Origin: Streptosporangiaceae bacterium NEAU-GS5
GTDB taxonomy: Bacteria; Actinomycetota; Actinomycetes; Streptosporangiales; Streptosporangiaceae
Reading direction: 5' to 3'
Assembly: GCA_017592665.1 (NCBI GenBank)
Contig: JAGFNW010000018.1
Coordinates: forward strand, 128,989-192,988
Length of the DNA stretch: 64,000 bases
The notes beneath the pieces are model-generated. The model searched no databases and was not told where the DNA came from. It saw only the letters and a program-made list of their open reading frames with translations. This document shows, in pieces, positions 43,996-53,092 of the stretch. Position numbers and translations under genes: made by a program. Numbering within the stretch: the stretch's first letter is position 1; each line of letters opens with the position of its first letter.

Positions 43996-44760
43996 TCAGC
44001 CTCTGACGGGGGTGGGGTGAGGAGTCGGTTCGGAGCTCGGCGCGTCGGGGTTGAGGGGACGGTCGGGGTCGTCGCCGCCGAGGTCGAGCCGGAAGGGCGG
44101 GTACCGGTCGGTCATCAGGGCGATGTAGCCGAGGACACGCTGTGCCCAGCGGTTCATGCCGACGATGAAGTCGAACAGCGGCCTGGGGTAGCGGCCGGTG
44201 AAGGTGAGGATGATCCCGGCGATCAGGACGAGGAGCCCGACAAGACCACCACCGCCCCAGGTCCAGGCCTGGCTGCCGGCCTGGCCGCTGAGCCAGCCCC
44301 CTCCGCCGACCAGGATTCCGAGGATCAGCAGGTGCGGGATGGCCAGCAGCCATTTCACCAGGACGAGGCCGCGATGCAGTCGCGTGGGGTATTCGATGTC
44401 CAGCCCGGCCGGGTATCCGGGCACTGCCGCCAGCGTGAACGGCGGGTAGCGGTCGGTGCCCAGCGCGCTGTAGGCGTAGAAGCCGACTCGCCAGGTCCAG
44501 CGCAGCACGCCGAGGTTGAAGTCGAACAGCGGGCGGGGATAGCCGCCGGTGATCACGATCGCGACCAGCGCGACGAGGGTGACCACCGCGAATGCGATCC
44601 ACAAGGGGATCAGGATCAGCACGTGCGGCACGATCAGCAGCCATTTCACCAGCCAGAGCCAGCGGGACAGGGGGCTGTCGAGCCGAGCGTGCACGTGGAT
44701 CGGGTACGGCGGGTCGTCGGGGTTCGGGGCTCGCGGGGTGACCGGCGTCGATGAGCTCAT
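43996..44760 (-). CDS. DUF4389 membrane protein with two repeats
   Basis: 254 residues. Two tandem units, each a short beta hairpin then helices: WLWLVKWLLIVPHVLIL / VLVKWLLAIPHLLILG and the pair GGYPRPLFDFNLGVLRW / GRYPRPLFDFIVGMNRW with TDRYPPF after each. Characteristic of DUF4389. Four membrane helices. Function unknown. Confidence 0.88.
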   Translation of the reverse strand: MSSSTPVTPRAPNPDDPPYPIHVHARLDSPLSRWLWLVKWLLIVPHVLILIPLWIAFAVVTLVALVAIVITGGYPRPLFDFNLGVLRWTWRVGFYAYSALGTDRYPPFTLAAVPGYPAGLDIEYPTRLHRGLVLVKWLLAIPHLLILGILVGGGGWLSGQAGSQAWTWGGGGLVGLLVLIAGIILTFTGRYPRPLFDFIVGMNRWAQRVLGYIALMTDRYPPFRLDLGGDDPDRPLNPDAPSSEPTPHPTPVRG

Positions 44761-44809
44761 GGTCGCTTCCTTATCGTTGTAGTTGGCGGGGTGTGTTGTG
44801 AGTGATGAC

Positions 44810-45784
44810 TCACACGGTGACGACGACCTTGCCTCGGGCGTGGCCCTCGTGCATGTACTGGACGGCCGCGGGAGTCTGCTCCAGCGGGTAGGCCCTGTCG
44901 ACGGCCGGCGTCACCTGGCCGGACTCGATGAGTTCGGTCATGACGAGCAGGTCCTGCGCGTTCTCCGAGTTGGTGAGGGTGATCAGGTTCTGACCGACGA
45001 ACCGTGACAGCATGGGGGCCCGCAGGAGCCGGTCCACGCCGCCGAGCCAGCGTCCGCCGGTCTCGCCTCCGACGATGACGAGCGTGCCGCGCGGTGTGAG
45101 TACGCGGCGAAGGTGGGTGAGCGTTCGGTTTCCGCCGATGTCGAGGATGACGTCGTAGCGACGGCCGGGGCCGGTGATGTCATGTCGGGTGTAGTCGATG
45201 ACGTGGTCGGCTCCGAGGGCGCGGACCAGATCCAGCTTCGTCGTGCTGCATACCCCGGTGACCTCGGCGCCGTAGGCCTTGGCGATCTGCACCGCGAATG
45301 TGCCCACGCCTCCTGACGCGCCGATGATCAGCACGCGCTGCCCGGGCTCGACCTGCCCGCTGTCGCGGACCGCTTGCAGAGCGGTGAGCGCCGATATGGG
45401 GGCGGCGGACGCGTTGTCGAAGGTGAGGTTCTTCGGCATGGGCGCGAGCAGGTCCGCTCTGGCGGAGGCGTACTGGGCGAAGGATCCTTCGCAGATGCCA
45501 TACACCCGGTCACCGGCCCGCAGCGTGGTCACGTTCTCACCGACCGCCTCGATCTGTCCCGCGACCTCTCGTCCGCGGACGCGGGTCTTCGGCGCGCGCA
45601 GGCCGTATCCCATGAGCCTGATCGGGTACGGCAGACCGGTCATGATGTGCCACACGCCCCGGTCGACGCCTGCTGCGTGGACCCGGACCAGCACCTGATC
45701 GGCGGCTATAAGGGGCCGGTCGATGTCGGCGAGCCGCATGACGTCCCCGGCTTCGCCATAGGTGTCCTGGATGATCGCCTTCAT
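44810..45784 (-). CDS. NAD(P)-dependent quinone oxidoreductase/alcohol dehydrogenase-like (MDR)
   Basis: 324 residues. Zinc-free MDR: ETYGEAGDVMRLADIDRP-type start, GREVAGQIEAVGENV, Rossmann motif LIIGASGGVGTFAVQIAKAYGAEVTGV, C-terminal GKVVVTV. NADPH-dependent reduction of quinones or enones. Divergent from a TetR gene across an 86-bp gap with repeated GTAAG palindromes, so probably its target. Confidence 0.9.
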   Translation of the reverse strand: MKAIIQDTYGEAGDVMRLADIDRPLIAADQVLVRVHAAGVDRGVWHIMTGLPYPIRLMGYGLRAPKTRVRGREVAGQIEAVGENVTTLRAGDRVYGICEGSFAQYASARADLLAPMPKNLTFDNASAAPISALTALQAVRDSGQVEPGQRVLIIGASGGVGTFAVQIAKAYGAEVTGVCSTTKLDLVRALGADHVIDYTRHDITGPGRRYDVILDIGGNRTLTHLRRVLTPRGTLVIVGGETGGRWLGGVDRLLRAPMLSRFVGQNLITLTNSENAQDLLVMTELIESGQVTPAVDRAYPLEQTPAAVQYMHEGHARGKVVVTV

Positions 45785-45801
45785 CGCCGTCCCACTACAA
45801 T

Positions 45802-45839
45802 GTAAGCTTATGCCGTAAGTAGTACGCTTACCTTGTAAG
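45802..45839. promoter_or_regulatory. Overlapping CTTAC/GTAAG inverted repeats between MDR and TetR genes
   Basis: CTTAC-CTT-GTAAG (45827-45839) is a perfect palindrome; GTAAGC (45802-45807) and GCTTAC (45826-45831) form a wider one; TAAGCTTA (45803-45810) lies inside. AT-rich block in an otherwise GC-rich region between divergent genes; expected operator of the TetR protein. Confidence 0.65.
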
Positions 45840-45870
45840 TAAAGTCAAGGTCCGGCGACAGGAGACGCGT

Positions 45871-46551
45871 ATGGCCGAAGCAGGTGCGGAGCGCCGTGAG
45901 CGGCTGACCCGTGAGCGGGTGCTCCTGGCCGCCGTCGCGCTGGCAGACGTCGAGGGGATCGAGTCGCTCACCATGCGCAAGCTCGGCGAAAAGCTCGGGG
46001 TGGAGGCGATGTCGCTGTACAACCACGTAGCCAGCAAGAGCGACCTTTACGATGGCATGATCGACACCGTCTTCGGCGAGATCGGTCTGCCCGGCGGTGA
46101 AGGCGACTGGAAGACGGCCATGCGAAAGCGAGCGATCTCGGTCCGCTCCGCGCTGTCGCGCCACCCGTGGGCCATCGGACGCATGGAATCCCGCTCCACG
46201 CCCGGACCGGCGACCCTTCGCCACCACGACGCCGTGATCGGGATCCTGCGGGGCGCCGGCTTCTCGATCACGCTGGCCGCGCACGCGGTCTCGGCCCTGG
46301 ACAGCTACATCTACGGATTCACCCTGCAGCAGAAAAACCTGCCGTTCGACACCGCAGAGGACACCGCGAAGATCACCCAGGCGATCATGGCGCGTTTCAC
46401 CTCCGGTGAGTATCCACATCTCACTGAGATGGCCGTCGAACACGTCCTGCGGCCCGGCTACGACTACGGCAGCGAGTTCATGTTCGGGCTGGACCTGATC
46501 CTCGACGGCCTCGGCCGGGCCGCAGCGGATCGGATGAGCCGGAAAGTTTGA
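45871..46551 (+). CDS. TetR family regulator
   Basis: 226 residues. [38 protein letters not shown] and a TetR_C (tetracycline-repressor-like) C-terminal domain. Divergent from the MDR gene and likely its repressor; the DHFR-like gene downstream may also belong to the set. Confidence 0.9.
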   Translation: MAEAGAERRERLTRERVLLAAVALADVEGIESLTMRKLGEKLGVEAMSLYNHVASKSDLYDGMIDTVFGEIGLPGGEGDWKTAMRKRAISVRSALSRHPWAIGRMESRSTPGPATLRHHDAVIGILRGAGFSITLAAHAVSALDSYIYGFTLQQKNLPFDTAEDTAKITQAIMARFTSGEYPHLTEMAVEHVLRPGYDYGSEFMFGLDLILDGLGRAAADRMSRKV

Positions 46552-46648
46552 AAGAAATCCGGAGGCGTGTCGGATCGGGGCGGTGGTGTTCGTAGCAGTG
46601 GTGAGGCCGCCACAAGGCGCCCGCGACCAACTTCCCCAAGGAGACACC

Positions 46649-47224
46649 GTGACTGCCACATATACCTTTGACATCTTCTCCACGCTCGACGGCTTCGCCA
46701 ACCACAACGGCGACTGGGGCGGCTACTGGGGCAAGCAGGGTCCCGAATTCCTCGCACATCGCGCCGCTGCCTATCGCGCCCCGCTGCGCATGGTGCTTGG
46801 GGCCAAGACCTACTCGTCGAACGCGCCGTTCCTCAAGGCAGGCTTCGACCGCAGCTTGTTCGACGGGTGGATCACGCGCATGTTCGACTCTCCGGTCACG
46901 GTGCTCTCCAGCCGGTTGACCGAGCCGCTCGACTGGCCGGACACGACCATCGAGTCCGGCGATCCTGCCGAGGTGGTCACGCGGCTCAAGGCCGAATCCG
47001 ATGTGCCGCTGCGCTCCCACGGCAGCCTGACGCTCAACCGGGCGCTGCTGAACGCCGGCCTGATCGACACCATCGAGGTGACGGTCTTCCCAGTGATCTC
47101 CGGGGCGACCGGCGTGGACCGGATCTTCGATGGTGCGGACGACTTCGACCTCGAGCTGCTCGGGGCCCAGACCTTCGACGGCCACACACAGGTGCTGACC
47201 TATCGCCCGACCCGACACGGTTGA
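46649..47224 (+). CDS. Dihydrofolate-reductase family protein (RibD_C/YyaP type)
   Basis: 191 residues from GTG 46649 with AAGGAG five bases before. TFDIFSTLDGFANHNGDWGGYWG, MVLGAKTYSS, VTVLSSRLTE, GSLTLNRALLNAGLIDTIEVTVFPVISG are typical for the RibD_C-like reductase family. NADPH-dependent reduction expected; substrate unknown. About 100 bases after the TetR gene, same strand. Confidence 0.85.
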   Translation: MTATYTFDIFSTLDGFANHNGDWGGYWGKQGPEFLAHRAAAYRAPLRMVLGAKTYSSNAPFLKAGFDRSLFDGWITRMFDSPVTVLSSRLTEPLDWPDTTIESGDPAEVVTRLKAESDVPLRSHGSLTLNRALLNAGLIDTIEVTVFPVISGATGVDRIFDGADDFDLELLGAQTFDGHTQVLTYRPTRHG

Positions 47225-47261
47225 TCGGCGACGGGGCGGCGTGAGCCATGCCGGGATCGTC

Positions 47262-47420
47262 ATCGCGCCGCGCTGGATGAGCCGATCGAGTTCTGGGCGC
47301 TTCTGGATAAGGATCGGGCGCTGGTGGCCGGTCTCGGGGCGCGACCGCGCTGGGGTTCCGCCTGGAACACGTACGCGGCTCCGCCCTGGCTTCCGCAACC
47401 TCACCGACTACAGAGGTTGA
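47262..47420 (+). pseudogene. Tn3-family transposase N-terminal relic
   Basis: One frame reads DEPIEFWALLDKDRALVAGL, resembling the DUF4158 start of Tn3-type transposases; after a one-base shift the neighbouring frame continues as ATALGFRLEHVRG, as those proteins do. About 50 codons remain, frameshifted, no start. Not functional. Confidence 0.5.
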
Positions 47421-48614
47421 GTGGTTGAGGTCTTGCGGCTTTCCACCGCGTCGGCCGACGGGCATGATGCCGAGGTGACTGTAGATGCGGTGTCGCATTA
47501 TCTATCCCTGATGAAATCGGGGATATTCCTCGATGACATGTGCCTGACGTGGAGTCACGGGAAATCACCGGAGGAAGTCGCTCACCTGTTGGGCGGCGAT
47601 ACCGCTACGGCGGCCCCACGCACTGTCGGCCAGGCCATCGATGACGCCACCGCTCTCGACGACTCAGATGATGGGGTTTCCCCTCTCGTGGCTGTCGTGG
47701 GTGCGCTGGGGGACTGGGTCATGGCCGTCGAACCGTACGGTGGGCAAGGCACCCGGCCGGTGGTGCTACGCGCACTGTCAGCGGGTGGCGGTCGCGCCCT
47801 GAGCGTCAAGTGGAACGTGAACCTGGACAATCAACTGGCCTACGCGGCCGATGGCCGTCTTCTGGCCAGGTTCGACATGCTGAGGAAGAACGATCCGTCG
47901 AACGTGATCTCCGATGCGGCACGATCCCATCTACACGACCTTGCCTTGTGGCAGGAAGCCGAATCAATCGAGTCTGGCCTTGCCGTGGCCGAGGGCCTAT
48001 CGGGGCATCGGCTCGAGAAGGCCTGGTTCAGGCGACGCCACATACGGGTCTTCATCACCACCCCGCTCAACTCGTATCTGAATCCCAATCCCACGATTCC
48101 TGAGGAAGTGATAGGTCATCCCGCGCTGGATGAGCCGGAGATCGCCGTGATCTTGGCCAAACCGGTGTCGAGCAAACTGCCCGCTGTGGCCGCCATGGCT
48201 GCACGGCTCGCCCGGACCGAGCCCTCGCTCGCGGAAGTTTCATGGAATCCGATCGTGGATGCCGCGATCCAGGCGCTTGTGGACCGGCCCTCTACAGCCG
48301 AGTGCCAAGCAATACGCGCCGAGCTTCTCACCCTCGCAGACGATCTCAGTATCCAGGGCCGAGCCCTCCAGGACACCTCCCCCGCCGACCCGCTCCCGGC
48401 AACCGCTCAGTTGAACCGGCAAAGCGATGTCGTCCGCGCGATCGCTGCTGCCTTCGAGCCCAATCCCCTGGAGGCGGCCCTCAACGCGCTGCGCATCGCA
48501 AAACAACTGCCGCTGGACGCTGACGCGCATCTTCGCCTCGACACCCTTCAGAAGTACGCGGAATACATCCAGCGACACTTTCCCATCGGCATGACATTTC
48601 CCGCGGTGTGGTAG
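47421..48614 (+). CDS. DUF6461-containing hypothetical protein
   Basis: Up to 397 residues; GTG 47475 (MTVDAVSHYLSLM) would be a more usual start than 47421. The N-terminal half has the DUF6461 features DDMCLTWSHGKSPEEVAHLLGG and LVAVVGALGDWVMAVEP. The C-terminal half is helical (EPEIAVILAKPVSSKLPAVAAMAARLART) with no recognised family. DUF6461 is an uncharacterised actinomycete domain. Lies between transposon relics. Confidence 0.75.
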   Translation: MVEVLRLSTASADGHDAEVTVDAVSHYLSLMKSGIFLDDMCLTWSHGKSPEEVAHLLGGDTATAAPRTVGQAIDDATALDDSDDGVSPLVAVVGALGDWVMAVEPYGGQGTRPVVLRALSAGGGRALSVKWNVNLDNQLAYAADGRLLARFDMLRKNDPSNVISDAARSHLHDLALWQEAESIESGLAVAEGLSGHRLEKAWFRRRHIRVFITTPLNSYLNPNPTIPEEVIGHPALDEPEIAVILAKPVSSKLPAVAAMAARLARTEPSLAEVSWNPIVDAAIQALVDRPSTAECQAIRAELLTLADDLSIQGRALQDTSPADPLPATAQLNRQSDVVRAIAAAFEPNPLEAALNALRIAKQLPLDADAHLRLDTLQKYAEYIQRHFPIGMTFPAVW

Positions 48615-48989
48615 CCGCCCATATCCGCTTCGTGCCGGCGATCGGCGGCCCGTTTGCGTTCGGCGTCCTGGTTGCGTTCGTGCTGAGATCGCGGAACTCC
48701 AGGAGGAAAACGCGCGTCTGCGTCGGTTGATCGCGGCTGACGAGGTGAAATCCCATTGCCCGCCAATCATCCGTGACCCGCGTGCCGCTGATTCGGCTGT
48801 TGTACGGAGAGGATCTCAGGACGATCTGCCATAGGCTGACGTGACCTCGTCGCCAGCGGAAACAAGCTCAATCCCCTGGTCTTGGACAACATCCTGATCC
48901 GTATCGACGGGCCACTGCCGACCGCGCTCTTCTCAAGAACCGCGTGCACGCCATGAACATCCAGGTCATCGCCGCCACCGAGCCACCAC
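48615..48989. other. Decayed stretch with a transposase-like coiled-coil remnant
   Basis: No intact gene. On the + strand a short frame near 48680-48745 reads AEIAELQEENARLRRLIAAD, a leucine-zipper-like element typical of transposase or orfA ends. Further on, LVASGNKLNPLVLDNILIRI (about 48853-48910) is protein-like but cut on both sides. Confidence 0.4.
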
Positions 48990-49181
48990 ATGATCCGCAC
49001 GCGTCGTCTGGCGTTGGGGCTGACTCAGGATGAGGAGGCGCAGCGCGCACAGATCAGCTGGCTCGCGCTGTCGCGGATCGAAGGCGGAGGCGGCGTTCCG
49101 ACTCTCGCCATGCTCGAGCGGGTGGCTCGGGCGATGGGCACCACTCTGACCATCACTGTCGGCCAAGACGCGGCGGCGTAG
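48990..49181 (+). CDS. Small XRE-type HTH protein
   Basis: 63 residues: IRTRRLALGLTQDEEAQRAQISWLALSRIEGGGG then LAMLERVARAMGTTLTITVG, a complete Cro/C1-type HTH with the usual C-terminal helix. Could be a lone regulator or an antitoxin missing its toxin. The ATG has no convincing RBS, so the N-terminus may be truncated. Confidence 0.6.
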   Translation: MIRTRRLALGLTQDEEAQRAQISWLALSRIEGGGGVPTLAMLERVARAMGTTLTITVGQDAAA

Positions 49182-49355
49182 CGGGCCCGGCGACTCTTCC
49201 AGCCGGAGCGGTTCTAGCCGAAGCGAAATCTAAGCGGCTTTCCTGGGCGCGAGAGCCGATGGCGCGTTGGCGATGTCGCTGCAGGCGCCGGAGCCGATTG
49301 CGGGCTTTCGCCTGCCGGACCGATCGGCTCTCGCATATGCAGCGGTCGGCAGGCA

Positions 49356-49799
49356 TCAGTTCCCGCGTCCCAGCTCTCGCCGTATGTCGTCAGCAGCTCG
49401 TATCGCACGGTCAATCTCCGGATCACCGTCATACCAGTACTCTCTACCTCCGCACGGACACGGCTCCATGTACTGACCAGCGATCGCTGGCCTCTTGCCG
49501 GTGCCGTGGCAGGAACTGCAGCTGACCTTGCCCCGCTTTCGAAGGTCCTTCTGAACGTCGCTCTTCGCCGCTGCTCTGTTGACTGCGAAGTTGATCCGTT
49601 GCCAGAGCGTCGGATTTTGCAATGTTTGTAGAGTGTCTTGCAGAAGCTGACGCGTCGAGTAGATCACCCGAAGAGCCTCCTCACCTTCGGGCGTCCATGC
49701 ATGTTGGCGAATCGTGGCCTCATTATCGTCGAGGCGCCGCAGCTGAGCACGCACATATGCCAACTTCTCCGCGTGAGAGAGTAAGTTGAACTCATTCAT
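49356..49799 (-). CDS. Hypothetical protein with CxxCxGxG zinc-finger-like motif
   Basis: 147 residues from ATG 49799 (five codons longer from 49814). N-terminal helices (NLLSHAEKLAYVRAQLRRLDD, VIYSTRQLLQDTLQTLQ) then VSCSSCHGTGKRP and YMEPCPCGG, a DnaJ-like pair of Cys-x-x-Cys motifs that could bind zinc. No family recognised. Upstream is an AT-rich region with CATATG at both ends (49813-49858), presumably its promoter. Confidence 0.6.
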   Translation of the reverse strand: MNEFNLLSHAEKLAYVRAQLRRLDDNEATIRQHAWTPEGEEALRVIYSTRQLLQDTLQTLQNPTLWQRINFAVNRAAAKSDVQKDLRKRGKVSCSSCHGTGKRPAIAGQYMEPCPCGGREYWYDGDPEIDRAIRAADDIRRELGRGN

Positions 49800-49814
49800 C
49801 AGAACCTCCACCAT

Positions 49815-50396
49815 ATGGTTATGCCGCCTGATTGCATTGCATCATATGAAGGAACGATCCAAAGTAGATAGACCGAAAGTTCCTGGTTACTCCAACCAGC
49901 ACCTGTCGCAGCGCCGACTAAGGTGGTTATACGATTTGATCATCCTTGACCTTGTGTCCGCCGGAACTACATCCATACAGTTCAAACGGCATGCCAGCCT
50001 TGATCTTTCGCGGCCACGGCGTGGGTGGCTGAGGTCGCCCTGGCGGATCGACTCGGCTGCGCGATCTCGACGATGACGCGCAGACCGCGGCGGGCAAGGC
50101 CACAGCCGCTGGTGCCGTGCCAGAGTCCATTTAACGGTTGCGTATGATTCGATGCTCGGCCGGGGCTCGAAGGTTCCGGCACGCCCGGACACTGGCCGAC
50201 ATAACCCGCCACGAAAATTGGCGGAGTCGCGGACGAACCGCTACGTTGCGACGAACGTGATCCTCAAGATCCGGACGGAGATGTGCCCACCTCGCGTTGA
50301 ATAACGTGACGGACCTATCGTGAGCGAAGCAATGCCGACCGTCGAGTAACCCACCAAATCTCCGAGCTCAGAGCCTCTTTACTCGCCGCAAGCGCG
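49815..50396. other. Gene-free accessory stretch
   Basis: No convincing gene on either strand. It holds the promoter of the minus-strand gene ending at 49356 and the second copy of a diverged repeat (50150-50260). Confidence 0.45.
50150..50260. repeat. Diverged repeat, copy 2
   Basis: Shares GCTCGGCCGGGGCTCG, GGTTCCGG, CACGAAAAT and GTCGCGGACGAACCG, in the same order, with 32838-32960. Neither copy is bounded by obvious inverted repeats. Probably fragments of one element deposited at two sites 17 kb apart. Confidence 0.55.
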
Positions 50397-50846
50397 TTAC
50401 CTTCGACGGACTGGTTTGATCTTTTCCAGGTACTCCAGAATCGCTCCGTAGGCGGGCAAAGCAATGCGATCGAGATGTTCACGGAGGAGCGTGGCGTCTT
50501 TCTGAGACTTCGGGCAGCGGGCGACGAAGACGAATCGACCATGCGCCAGCCCGCTTGTCGGGAAGAACATGGAGGCCCGGACGCCGCCGCTCTCCGTCAG
50601 CAGCCGCATCCCTCGGTTGTAGCCGGCCACGAGCGTGCCCTCGGTCGTCGCCAGCGGCACCAGAAGTCGCCGCGCGCGTTCTCCCATGTCGGCCGGCGTG
50701 CCTTCGACCGTGCGTTGAGCCGGGTGCGCGAGTACGGCCAACTGCTTGTATCCGCAAGCCGGTGCCTCACAGGTCCATGGCTGGCCAGATCGCGGGCACG
50801 TGGAGGGATCTCGGTCACTCGGGGCGTAGCCGGTCGCACATGTCAC
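50397..50846 (-). CDS. Hypothetical protein, possible Cys-rich N-terminus
   Basis: 149 residues. The N-terminal 35 residues have four Cys (TCATGY, TCPRSG, TCEAPACGYKQ), possibly a zinc site; the rest is mixed alpha/beta (MGERARRLLVPLATTEGTL, KDATLLREHLDRIALPAYGAIL). No family recognised. Coding status uncertain, because the neighbourhood is decayed. Confidence 0.4.
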   Translation of the reverse strand: MTCATGYAPSDRDPSTCPRSGQPWTCEAPACGYKQLAVLAHPAQRTVEGTPADMGERARRLLVPLATTEGTLVAGYNRGMRLLTESGGVRASMFFPTSGLAHGRFVFVARCPKSQKDATLLREHLDRIALPAYGAILEYLEKIKPVRRR

Positions 50847-50899
50847 CCCCGGATCCCCGGTGGATCACCCGCCGGGGACCTTCTGGGGGCGGGGCGAGG

Positions 50900-51415
50900 T
50901 CAGACGTTCAGTGAGTTCCGTTCGACGGTCTGGCGGATCTCCTCGATCTGCTTGCTGGTGACGTTGAGCGCGCCGAACTGCTTGACCGCCTGGTAGTACG
51001 TCCAAGCCAGGCCCTGGCAGGTGGCCTTGGAGATGCCGCCGTAGCCGGCGCAGACCTGCAGCAGGTCGAAGTAGAAGGCGTCGTCGACGTGTGACTTGTT
51101 CGCCGGGAACATGTTCACGGCCTTGTAATTGCGATAGCCGAAGTCGTGGCGCCGGCAGGGCATCCTGAAGTCGAAGCCGAGCGGCTGGTCGGGGCTGCTG
51201 GAGCACAGGTCGGTCGACCAATCGAAGGTGTAATCGGCCCAGGCGGTCTGATTCTGCCATGCGGCGCGCCAGTTCGACGCGCTTGTTGACGTGGGTTGAG
51301 TGAAGCTTGAAAGTACGGCGACTTTTTGTTCGAGGGTCACCGCGAGTGCGGGTAGAGTTAACCCGAACAGTGTGGTGAGGGAGAGTGCGAAGGCGATGAA
51401 GGAGCGCCTGACCAT
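50900..51415 (-). CDS. Secreted prokaryotic phospholipase A2
   Basis: 171 residues from ATG 51415. Signal peptide about 1-26 (VRRSFIAFALSLTTLFGLTLPALA). Mature domain has the actinomycete PLA2 signature: DLCSSSPDQPLGFDFRMPC, catalytic CRRHDFGYRN (His-Asp), four or more Cys for disulphides. Hydrolyses sn-2 ester bonds of phospholipids with Ca2+. Compact size matches the Streptomyces violaceoruber-type enzyme. Stand-alone gene. Confidence 0.92.
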   Translation of the reverse strand: MVRRSFIAFALSLTTLFGLTLPALAVTLEQKVAVLSSFTQPTSTSASNWRAAWQNQTAWADYTFDWSTDLCSSSPDQPLGFDFRMPCRRHDFGYRNYKAVNMFPANKSHVDDAFYFDLLQVCAGYGGISKATCQGLAWTYYQAVKQFGALNVTSKQIEEIRQTVERNSLNV

Positions 51416-52192
51416 GGATGATGCCTTCCGCCGAAGAGGAACCTGCCTGGGAGAACAATGCAGGTCAGGATTCCTGGAATATAGCAGCAGGCCTTCATGA
51501 AAATTGACAGGACATTTCTCGCATAATTGCTCTTTACAACCAGATCGTCCTGTGTAAGTGGCAGAGTCAAGGGATGCGTCGAGCCGGTGCGTACCTCCAC
51601 CGCCGCGGCAACGCGTAGTGTTCAGCGCCCCGGCCCCACGGACTGTCCTACGGATCGACCGCGATGCCGATCCTGGCCGCTCTCGATGACGAGTTCTATG
51701 CCGCCTGCGTGGCGGCGGCCTGATGGGCGCTATCGCAACCAGTCGACCTATATCCGCCAACTCCATGCGTCTCCGTCCTCGGATCACTCGCCACGGTGGA
51801 GGGACTCGAACGGCCGTGGAGTGATCTGCGATCTTCGCGGGCGGGGGGCCTTCGGGAAGGCGGGGTCCGGGTGTCGGGTGCGGCCCGATGTTGTCCGTAC
51901 TCGGCGGCATCGGCCGACAGCGCGGCGAATGTCCGGGACAGATAGTCCGATCGAGCGGGCTTCCGTACGCGTGGGTGAGCACCCGGTCCAGGACGCCTTG
52001 CCCCGGCCGCTCGACGCGCTGGCTCACCGCCGTTTGACTCGGCACCCGAGCCTAAGGGGTGGGTCGTACGGATCTGAGGTACTGCCTGAGCGCGGATACG
52101 GCCGTTGCCTGAGGTAGGGCCGGCACCTTAGCGAATAGCGTTCATTTTGCCAAACAGAAACTACGCGAAGAAATTCGACAGGAGTCGGCGAA
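51416..52192. other. Intergenic stretch between PLA2 and lectin genes
   Basis: About 780 bases. Frames on both strands are open for long runs because of base composition but look like shadows (Arg/Pro-rich). It must hold promoters of the two divergent secreted-protein genes. No repeat or RNA recognised. Confidence 0.45.
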
Positions 52193-52717
52193 ATGCTCAA
52201 GAATCTGCTCAAGAAAGCATCGACCGTTACTACCATCGGCGTCCTGGCTGGTGTGGGCCTGCTGGCCACCACCTCTGGAGCCCAGGCGAAGACCACCATC
52301 GGCACCATCCACGTGGATCCGGTGAGCAACCCATTCCTCGCTCTGGACGTCGTGGGTGGCGCCACCGGAGACGGCGCGCCGGTCATTGTGTGGCCTTATA
52401 CCGGCGACAATCAGTGGTGGACCTTCATGCCGACCCTGGACGGTTACTGGAAGATCAAGAACGAGCACAGCGGCAAATGCCTGGCCACGGACGGCGTCGC
52501 GGGTCACCAGCTCTTCCAGTGGCGCTGCAAGGACGACCCCAAGCAGTTGTGGGACACCGACCTGATGCCGGTCACCGGCGTGGGCTGGACGATCAGGAAT
52601 GTCGGCAGCGGCCTCTACCTGGACGTCCAGGGCAGCGGCGGCCAGGGCACCCCGGTCATCGGCTGGACCGGCAACGGCGGCTACAACCAGTACTGGCTGG
52701 GCAACACGCCCTACTGA
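52193..52717 (+). CDS. Secreted ricin-type beta-trefoil lectin
   Basis: 174 residues. Signal peptide about 1-32 (LLATTSGAQA). One RICIN domain of about 140 residues: FLALDVVGGATGDGAPVIVW, NQWWTF, SGKCLATDG, HQLFQWRC, LYLDVQGSGGQGTPVIGW, NQYW, i.e. the QxW repeats of a sugar-binding trefoil. No catalytic domain attached. May act as a free lectin. Confidence 0.9.
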   Translation: MLKNLLKKASTVTTIGVLAGVGLLATTSGAQAKTTIGTIHVDPVSNPFLALDVVGGATGDGAPVIVWPYTGDNQWWTFMPTLDGYWKIKNEHSGKCLATDGVAGHQLFQWRCKDDPKQLWDTDLMPVTGVGWTIRNVGSGLYLDVQGSGGQGTPVIGWTGNGGYNQYWLGNTPY

Positions 52718-53092
52718 TCAAACAAACCGACGTGTGATGCGGCGAGGGCGTCGCGGCCCACGAAACCGGCACTGCCTGCGGCCTGCCGCTGCCGCTCTCT
52801 CGCCCTCATTGTCCTGGCCGGATCTCGAGAGTCATCGAGTACGGCCAGGACAGACTTTTGTCTGACTGAGGTTACGGGCGGGGGCGTCGCCCATGGTGAG
52901 CACCACGGTGGTGCCGGCGACCACGGTCAGCCCGGAGGTGGGTGACTGGCTGGCGTGGGCTCCTGGCCGCGGTCCAGGTCGACAGGGTGACGCCGCCCTC
53001 ACCGCCATCGGCGGGAAATAGACCTATGCCTTGCTGGTGAAAGGCAAGCCCAGTGGAGGGAGGCACACAAACGCCGCCGCTCAGGCCGGTTT
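52718..53092. other. Intergenic stretch, no gene seen
   Basis: About 375 bases after the lectin stop. No protein-like frame, repeat or hairpin with T-run noted. Confidence 0.4.

Noticed and set aside
51527..52117. 196-codon + strand ORF between PLA2 and lectin
   Set aside because: Arg/Pro/Ser-rich with no pattern; open by base composition.
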